Both the position numbers and the translations under genes were made by a program. Shown one piece after another: positions 56,349 to 64,000 of a stretch of DNA of 64,000 nucleotides (positions are counted from its first letter, which is position 1; every line of letters begins with the position of its first letter). Source of the DNA: Eutypella sp. D-1. Its lineage: Eukaryota; Ascomycota; Sordariomycetes; Xylariales; Diatrypaceae. The stretch covers positions 1,116,001-1,180,000 of the forward strand of contig JAJTTP010000010.1 in the NCBI GenBank assembly GCA_023313575.1, read 5' to 3'. The notes under the pieces are model-generated. The model saw only the letters and a program-made list of their open reading frames with translations. It was not told the origin of the DNA and did not search any database.

Positions 56349-57114
56349 TAAGGGGCTATATCCAAGGCGGCTATGTAATATGCGACAGGCCCGCAGCACG
56401 TGGTTTCAGGTTGTATACTGGTCTCAAGAGGATTAGTAACCATAAACAATTTGAGTAGGCATTGCATTTCATTTCAATCTGTGGTATCCAAGGGACAACC
56501 AGTAAATTACTTACAGCAGTGATATTTGTAGGCACTGTAGGGATAGAAATGGGCCGGGTAAAAGATGCTGTATTGTGGAGAGTTTAACGCTACGGTCTGC
56601 GACTGTAGATTCCATACAACCACCACAAAGCACCTACTTTAGTAACTACCTAGGTAACCTGGATAATAATTAAAAAACAAAAAACAAAAAAGCCTTCAAA
56701 CTACTGGTTTAACTACATATTGATTTTCTAAAAACAAAGGCATACCTACATACCTAATTAGAGGAGGTGAAAATGCTTCTAATGCTATACTATTTTTTAT
56801 CATAAGCCTACCTTTGTGAACATAGGCTGGCTATGTTTATGTATGTATACCTTACTGCAGAGCATCCGCTTAGCATAATCGAGCACATGACAATATAAGC
56901 AGTATTGAGGCTTCTAATAGAGATGAAGAGGGTGTATCTGGTATTGGAAAACTCCTGCTCAAGCTGTTAAAGGAAGCTCATATGAAGTGCCTCGGTTTCC
57001 GGGAGTCGGTAGCTACCATCTATCTTCCGATCGCTTCGGCCGCTATTGTGACACATATCGACGTATGTATGTATCAACCGCACCCAATCAATCGTTTTTA
57101 GTTCCCGTGATCCT
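56349..57114. other. Convergent AT-rich spacer
   Basis: The spacer after the 54979-56348 gene and before the TBCD stop codon is AT-rich, with AAAACAAAA repeats near 56671-56690, CTACCTAGGTAACC at 56646-56659 and GTATGTATG repeats. No gene is visible. Confidence 0.55.
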
Positions 57115-60100
57115 TCAACTGAGCCCTAGCCCCGCCACTGTTCTCTTAATATGCGCCTTGTCAGTCTTACCCCAATCGATACCGAGTAACAACTCTCGTT
57201 GCCATTCTTGCCCCGTGGCGCATGCCGTCGTTTCGTGCTCCTCGTCAGCGGCGGCGGCCGCCGTCGTCAATTGCGACGGAAGGGGCAGCGGCAAAAGTGA
57301 CCACAACTCGTCGACGGCGAGACCCCTGATCCTGGGCCAGGGGTGGAGCATCAGGGCCCCCAGCCGCCTCCTCGCTTCCACCACGCCCGCCTGCCTCTTC
57401 TGCGCCAGTTCCGTCGGCACTTGTTGTTCTAAAGTAGTATCTACAGCAGCGGTAGTCACGTTGGCCATAAGTGTAGCATCGGTGCCAGTGGCATCATCGG
57501 AAGGAGAGCCCATCTGGCGTTGCATGGGGGCCGTGGTCGGGGTTACACCGGCAGACGCGCCGACGTCAACTGCCGCCGACGCGATGCCGCCGTACACCTT
57601 GATGCACGCCTCGAGCTTGCGCACATTTCCCGTCTTGTACGCAGCTTTCTGTACGAAGAGGCATAATTGCTTCAGGTTCAGCTCGGCGGCGCCCCGTCGC
57701 TCCAGTGCGCCGGCGTGGAAGAGGAACGCGAGCACCTCCAAGGTGGGCACCACTACGCGGTCCATACCTCGCCCTTGGTAGGACTTCAGGTTGTCTACGA
57801 GCGCCGCACAGACCCGCCGCAAGCTCTCTCCGCCGACGGGCGCCTCTTCATCTGCCTCGTCTTGCCCTTCGCAGAAGGACACCAGCGCCGCTCGCATCTT
57901 GATTACCAGGTCCTCATTTCCTGTGTCTGCCGAGGTCACGAGGCCGGCGAGTAGGAGTGGCATACAGTCAGCCGCGAAGGCCGCCCGACATTTCAGTACT
58001 GGCTCCCGGAGTCTCTCGCTGTTGCTGTCGTCGCAGAGCGTGAAGAGGAAGCTGAAGTAATCCTTAGACGAGCACGCTAGCTTTGCGAAAGATTCGGAGT
58101 ACCTGGAGAAAGTTAGAATAGTGTTAAAAATGGTAATAAGGTAAAACGAACACTGGTTCCAACACCATGGCTAGCGCCGACTGCGCCTCGGCGCGGACTT
58201 TATCGAGCTTTTCGGCTGCCAGGCGGAGGATCCGGGGGAACACGGCAGATACCATCTTCTCATTATATATCTGCGCTCCCCATATCGTCTTGGTGGCCTT
58301 GATGGCCGCCAGCCGCACATGGGAGCCGATGTCGCCACGAGCGTTCGTCGTGTAGTCGTCCAGGCCGTCCGAGATGATAGACAGGAAGTGCTGCACATTC
58401 TCCTTCAGGATTCTCCTGTCGATGAGTGAATCGAGGATGGCGACGCGCGTCTCGATGTCGATGTCCTGTTCCCATCGTTCCCTGAGCGCTTCACACACCT
58501 GCGTCATAGCCGGTGCTCCCTGCCCAGCAGAGCTCGACAGGGGATACGCGCGGGTTACGGCATGGAAAAAGCCATTACCATGCCTGATCCGCAAGTTCTT
58601 GGGTTGGGCGATTCTAGCACACCAGCCTCCGATGATATCCGCTCGAGCCGCCATAGGAGAGAAGATTAGGAGGGCCAACGAAGCTTTGGATGCTTCGTTG
58701 ATCACTTCGGGCTCATTTCGGTCGAGCCAGATATGAATCACGTCGTTGAGAACTAACACAAGCTCGTCTAACTGTGCAGAGCGGTGCTCCTGCTGAGCAT
58801 CGACCTCCTCAGTGATTGTAGCAGCAGTCTCTGATGCGCCTTCGGATACTATAGCAGGACCTGATTGCAGTATCATGCCACGCTCTGTACCAGCAGGCTC
58901 CTTATGTTCCCGGAATAAGTGCATGAGTAGAACGGGTGACAGTGACACGATCAAGCGGCTGACAGCTTCCGCAACCAATTCTGGCTTGCGGTACTTGCTG
59001 TCTCGCGCATCCCGTATGATACTCAATGCTTCTCCCAGTAACAAGGTAACCTGGTTATTCCCTAGACGCCCACTGGCCTGGAGTAGCGACGGAAGGTGAT
59101 CAAGGACAGCTGCGAGCCCAAGCAACAGGCCATGCCGTTCCTCTACCTGCCGGGTCTGGAGAGCCTTGATATTGGATAGCAATAGCCCGATAGAGCTGTT
59201 GAAACGCTCGATCGGGACTGCGCCTGCAATGCTAGCTAGCTCCACGGTGAGTGAACCGAATGACGTTGCCGCTACTCGTCGGGCATTCGCATCCATATCG
59301 CCGATGCCTCGCCAGCCAAGAGTCGCCTCTAGTAGAGCCCGACCGTAATGTACCGATAGTCTAGTGGCCTGTAAAGCCACCTGATGTATTGCCCTAGAGC
59401 GAAGAGCTACGGTGTGATAGTCGACGGTCTGAACGACGGCGATTCCCTCTTCTATGGTGTCGGGGTGGCGGCCGATTAGCTCCTGAAGGGCGGCAGAGGC
59501 CCCGCGCCTGATATTTCCGGCTGGGTCTAATGATGCCGTCACCACCAACTCCGTTGCTATCACCTGTAGTACCGAGACGGCCTTGTCATGACCCCTTGCG
59601 ATCAGCACCCTCTGAGTTTGTACACGGAGTAGTTCGGACGTGCTATAACGGCGGGCCAGGGCCCAGATGCCGAAGCACGAGGCGTCCCTGACGTTGGTTC
59701 CGATGGCGCCACCAGACGCGTTGCGTTTCTCGAAGCTGAGACCCATGAGAAGCGCATGTATGATGTCAGACAAATTCTCTGGCGGTGGCGCCCTCCGATA
59801 CAGGAGGTGCGAGAGGGTCAGCATCAGGCCATGCCATTCGCAGGCATCGACGGCCGTGATGTCTCGGCTCGGGGGCGCGGACGGGTCAGCCGTGTTCTTT
59901 ACCCACAGGACATTACGGTTGAGGGACTCGAGAACGGCCTCTATAACTTGTGATGCCATGTCGAGCTCCAGCTTGAGCGTGATAACGCTCAGTGCCTTAC
60001 TAGCCGCGAACCTCACAGGCGTGTCGTTATCTGCGAGCTGCTCGAGGAGATATCCGATAGACGTTTCCACGATTTCAGCATCGGACGCAGATTGTTCCTG

Positions 60101-61232
60101 CTTCCGTAGGATCAGCGTGACGACCGACCGCACCACCTTGATCAGCATCTTTCGGGCGAGGGCGGAGCCGTTGATGACTTTCAAGGCCGTGTTTTCTTCC
60201 GCAGAGATGGTTTGCGTAGTATAGAATATATCAGATAGATAGGCATCCATGATAGAAGTATCAGCGGAAGCGCCCAAGACTCCCGCGAGGAACGCCAGGC
60301 TACCTATGTAGTAGTATGGAGTCTGAGCTTCAGCTTCCTCCCGAACCCGTAGCGTAGAGAGAGCCCATCGAACGAGGGCTTCGAGTATGCCGACCTCTCG
60401 CATATCTCTTCGCATTGCTAGGCGCACGAGCAGGGCCCTGGCGCCATCTCGCTCTTTTCCCGGTGAAGCGAGGTACTTCGTGGCTAGGGGAATGACCCGC
60501 AGCGTGATGCCTGGAACTTGTTCCGGCCACTGGAGTCCAGCAATAACGGACCGGTCGAGGTCATACGCATCACCTGACGAGATAGTGGAGAGGTCAAACG
60601 GGGCAAAAAGCAGCTGTGAAAGCCACAAAAGCACGACGTAGCGCTCGTGCCATGTCCATGAAACGGGTGCGTGTTGCTGTTGTTGCTGTTCGTCCTTTGC
60701 CTTATCTCCGACCTCTCCTCTCCTCTCCGCCTCCTCGATAGCCAGCAGGAGAAGCTCGAGGTACCTCGTTTCGACATTGAGGAACCTGACAATGACCTTC
60801 TCGCCCCTGATTTTGCAGAAGGTGTAGATGACCCAGCAGATGGCCTGCGACAGGGGCATCAGCAGCTGGGAGCGTGTGGAGAGTGACCTGCTCCTATGGC
60901 GATCGATTGTTAAGCGCTCAAGGAACGCTTCAGCCAACACCGGCAGCCACTTCGGTAGGTGCGGGTCGAGCAGCTGCGGAAGTTCCTGAAATGGCTCCAA
61001 GACCTGGTTGGGAACTTGACATTAGACTCCCAGTTCGGTGTGATTTTATCTCTTGGAACCTGACCTAACCTACCTGGCAGACAAGTCGAGAGGCCTCCCT
61101 TGTACGCACCCGGCGCCGTAACTGGCCGTTGGGCTTCCGTAGGAATGGCTCGAGAGAACGATCGAGATCAGCCGCTAGGTCCGCCGAGTCGCGCTGTATT
61201 AGCACGTCCCGGTCCTGGTCCGAAACATCCAT
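57115..61232 (-). CDS. Tubulin-folding cofactor D (beta-tubulin cofactor, Cin1/Alp1 homologue)
   Basis: Three exons, 61232-61074, 61003-58152 and 58102-57115, encode 1332 residues, slightly longer than the usual 1200. Intron 1 is 70 nt (GTAGGT...ACCAG) and intron 2 is 49 nt (GTTCGT...TCCAG), splitting a Val codon. The protein is almost entirely HEAT/ARM-like helical repeats. Typical TBCD segments are YQELPQLLDPHLP-like FQELPQLLDPHLPKWL, QAICWVIYTFCKIRGEKVI, ERYVVLLWLSQLLFAPFDLS and DNDTPVRFAASKALSVITLKL. The last exon ends with LLLGIDWGKTDKAH. The cofactor captures beta-tubulin, joins cofactors C and E with alpha-tubulin and drives heterodimer assembly, so it is needed for microtubule function. 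A Gln run (QQQQQ, about residue 160) is the only low-complexity insertion seen. Confidence 0.94.
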
Positions 61233-62166
61233 CTTGAAAGTATCGTTGATACAGATTATGGAGTTATCAAGTCGGTGAGCAATTAAATAGGGTCTCGCTT
61301 AGGTATGAGTTTTCCCTTTCTTTATAGCATAACTTATACTACATGTGATTTTCAAGTTCTCGGCAGCATATGTGCACAGTTGGTAGGATTCACTCCAGGC
61401 AACGAAATTCAGGGGTATTGGTTAGCTGTTAATGGGCTTCTGGTCAGGTACTCCTCGATTAAGTACAGTGTATACAGAACGGTCTCATATGTACTTAAGT
61501 AGATATCCATAGATTGACCCAGTAGGCTATCTGCGTACTTAGTTGCCACGACAGGTGCTAACATCCTTTAACTGCATATACTCACTCCCCTAGCTGGCTG
61601 TGGCTGGGCAACTTTGCTCGATTAAAAAAGGCTCCAATGATGAGATCTTCACTCTATGTAGGTAAAGGCAACGAGAAATTCTATCCTCAATCACGGCGGT
61701 TTAGGTATGCTTCAAGAAGAGAAGAAGACATTATCTCGGTAGGGTCTCCGTAAACTTAGGTACACATGTAACTACTAGGTAGTAGGTTACGGGTAACTGC
61801 ACGTAGGGAAAATGAGGGCCCATACATCTGCCCTATACAAAGTAAGAAAACTTTAAGGAATAGTTATCGTTATAACCATGAATGTGCATGCATGTTTCCA
61901 GACGGCCACCTGGGTAGAGAGGCTGGGCAGAGTTCCCCGAACCCCGCAGCCCAAATATTGGCCCAATTCTGGACAGCACCTGCAACCTCAATTTCCCTAT
62001 CCCACTTCCTTACCGCGGAAAATAAAGAACAAGAAAAAAAAATACCGAAAGAAGAAAAAATACCAAACAGAAGGGGTATCAACCAGCCAACCGGTTATCC
62101 GAACCAACCAACCAAGCCAACCTTATCAATCTATGAATCAAATAAAACGACGAAACGAAGAGTTTG
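61233..62166. other. Spacer between TBCD promoter and the GH76 3' end
   Basis: Holds the TBCD promoter and the GH76 3' flank. There is an ACTACTAGGTAGTAGGT near-palindrome at about 61770-61786 and an A-rich tract at 62024-62072. The short plus-strand ORFs overlapping 61878-62258 are low complexity and partly antisense to GH76. Confidence 0.55.
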
Positions 62167-63584
62167 TTATGTGGAGACGGCCATCGCGCCAACGAGCACG
62201 TCCATGGCCGAGCTGTGAGTGCCCGCCGTGGCATTCACATAGGGACCGTTCCAGGTAATGCCGAGCTTGTTCTGGTCGTTTCGGTCCTTCTCCCAGATGG
62301 CATCGGCGTTGGCGAGTATGAAGTTCCGGATCGGCTCGCTGGGCTTGGCGCGCTGGAGGTACTGTAGGTTCCTTATGAATACGCCCTTGAACTGGGAACC
62401 ATCATCGCCGCAGTTCGGCTCACAACCCTCAAAGAGCACGCCATCCTTGCTTAGGTGTGTGATGGCGGCGGTGGCGATCTTGTTTGCCTCGTCTAGGAAG
62501 GATGGATTGCCCGTCGCTTTGGACAACTCCACGAGACCGCCGAGCACAACACCCTGGTTATATGTCCATGTCTGCATCCCGTTATTCTTGCAGTTGTCGT
62601 TGAGTCCGTCGTTGATTAGGTTGTCCTTATTGATCATCCCGCTCTTCTTGAACCAGTCCCACTGCCCATTGGCGATGTCCAGGTAGTACTGCTTCTTTGC
62701 GGGAACCCGATTCGCCAGCGACGCGGCTACGGATAGGTAAAGCTCATTGGCGATGGCGTTGGTATAATTGACCGTTTTGCTCCACTAGCAGCCCTTAACG
62801 TTAGCGTGCCGATTCTCGAAAAGATCGGCGCAACGAGCCGGGACCCATGTACCAAGAGACCCTGAAACGCACGGCAGAAGCTAGCCCTAAGGGAAACAGG
62901 GAAACTTCCAAAACGGTATTCGCGGAAATTATCCGCAGCGAATCAAGCAGGAGAGATGCAAGGTTTCCGGGGGTCAAGAAATAAAAAAGAAGGAGAAGGA
63001 AAAATAAATTGGGGTGCGCTACTTACCAAAATCCCACCGCCGCATGGGGATGCGCCCTTCTTCATATCCTCGAAGATATCCTGGGCCTCCTGAAGATATC
63101 GCTGGTCCCCAAGGCCCTGGACCCCCAGGTCGTGGGCGCGAACCAGCGCCAAGGCCCACCAGCCCTCGTCATCGTAGAACTCGTTGATGAAGTTGTCAAA
63201 GCCGCGCGCCTCGAGATCTCGACGCTCGACGCGACTGAAGGACGAGATGGTCAGTCCCGTGGTGGCATCAAGGAATTTGCTGACGCGGACCGGCGTCTTT
63301 TGGGCTTGCTCGTAGGTATTCTGGATGACCTCAGCAAGCCCAAGCTCGCGAGCCGGGGCCGGACGGAGGACGGCGAAGTCGCCGAGCACTGTTAGGCAGT
63401 TGGCTGCATTCCACCAACCCGTGGTGTCCCATAGGCCCGTCTGGCGGTTATACCACGTCTGGAGGGCCTCGATACCGTCGACGGTACGCCCTTGATACTC
63501 CGCCGCGCTCTTGAAGCCAGCTTGCGAGGACAGCAAGAAAACCGCCCGTGAGGCCAGCCCACCAACGAAAGAAGCAGAAACCAT
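62167..63584 (-). CDS. Glycoside hydrolase family 76 (endo-alpha-1,6-mannanase)
   Basis: Two exons, 63584-63027 and 62784-62167, encode 391 residues; the 242-nt intron (GTAAGT...TGCTAG) is the longest in the window, with phase 0. Splicing gives CGGGIL|WSKTVNYTNAIANELYLSVAA, the conserved GH76 region. The family's paired catalytic aspartates are Asp138-Asp139 in FYDDEGWWALAL. The segment WTYNQGVVLGGLVELSK is also typical. The N terminus (MVSASFVGGLASRAVFLLSS) is a weak signal peptide candidate; no GPI-attachment tail is visible after AMDVLVGAMAVST. GH76 enzymes cut alpha-1,6-mannan backbones; fungal members act in cell-wall mannoprotein remodelling (Dcw1/Dfg5 type) or as secreted mannanases. 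The lack of a GPI signal suggests the secreted type. Confidence 0.93.
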
Positions 63585-64000
63585 GTTTCGTTTTGTTTTA
63601 CTGAACAGATAGTAGATGGAAAGGCAAGAAAGGTAGAAAGGGTAGAGAGGGATTAGAAAGGAAAAGAACAGGGTACAAATATGGGTGAGCTACGCAGCAG
63701 GATCGCCACCGGGGAGCAGTGGAAGATCCGTCGAAGCTCCATCAGAATGCGGCCGTGGGATGGATACATATTTTATATACAAGAAGGGCATGATACATGC
63801 GGGCGTCTGAGTACGAAAGCATCGAGTAGGTAGGTACCTTCAGTCAATGGCGACCAATTGCCGACATGTGAATGTACCATTACCAGGGTTCAAGAGTCAG
63901 AGGAGGTATCCACAACTCCACGACCCTGTCACGGAGGGAAATAAAAGATTAAAGGAGATCGGGTGAAGGACCCCTGGCTATAAGCGCGTGTCAATGCCAT
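63585..64000. other. Upstream region of the GH76 gene
   Basis: This probably contains the GH76 promoter and 5' UTR. Purine-rich sequence (63605-63665) precedes the ATG, and a GTAGGTAGGTACC element lies near 63826-63838. No coding sequence is visible to the window end. Confidence 0.55.

Noticed and set aside
61878..62258. 126-codon plus-strand ORF near the GH76 3' end
   Set aside because: Lys/Asn-rich translation of A-rich DNA that runs antisense into GH76.

Overview
The window looks like nuclear DNA from a filamentous ascomycete (Pezizomycotina, probably Sordariomycetes; I cannot name genus or species). The evidence is single genes separated by long spacers, short spliceosomal introns (49-242 nt) with GTRNGT-type donors and CTAAC/CTAAT-like branch sites, a tRNA gene with an anticodon-loop intron, and a gene set typical of these fungi. 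I saw no operons, CRISPR array, transposon ORF, rRNA or secondary-metabolite cluster.

Layout, left to right. 1-529: 3' end of the peroxisomal beta-oxidation multifunctional enzyme. 1539-3809 (-): an RBR-type E3 ligase with a CUE-like segment. 4972-5077 (+): intron-containing tRNA-Pro(CGG). 5.1-11.6 kb: gene-free tract. 11580-14174 (+): PH-domain protein. 15824-16717 (+): eIF3g. 17942-18505 (-): small charged protein. 21120-24200 (+): CHO2 phosphatidylethanolamine methyltransferase, three exons. 25347-28227 (+): TRM4/NSUN2-type tRNA m5C methyltransferase, two exons. 32433-33237 (-): a two-exon Cys-motif protein visible only after splicing. 36201-38258 (+): mitochondrial Obg-type GTPase. 39993-41624 (-): BFR1, three exons. 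42840-43805 (+): RPB5, three exons. 45368-47026 (-): seven-helix fungal rhodopsin-like protein. 47.0-55.0 kb: gene-poor tract with two short decayed-looking coding fragments. 54979-56348 (+): protein of unknown function. 57115-61232 (-): tubulin cofactor D, three exons. 62167-63584 (-): GH76 alpha-1,6-mannanase. The genes are mostly housekeeping (translation, transcription, lipid, microtubule, mitochondrion) and do not form one pathway.

The most interesting observation is in BFR1. The spliced frame meets a TAG at 39993-39995 but stays open for another 159 codons of very acidic, coding-like sequence, ending where an AATAAA overlaps the distal TAA. The TAG lies mid-loop in a predicted hairpin. 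In Sordariomycetes this is the configuration expected of a stop codon recoded to Trp by A-to-I mRNA editing; readthrough or recent truncation are the alternatives. Other points worth a look are a transmembrane segment inside the RBR ligase's IBR region, a divergent G4 motif in the Obg GTPase, a palindromic ACCTAGGT/ACCTAAGT motif confined to spacers, and the spliced gene at 32.4-33.2 kb.
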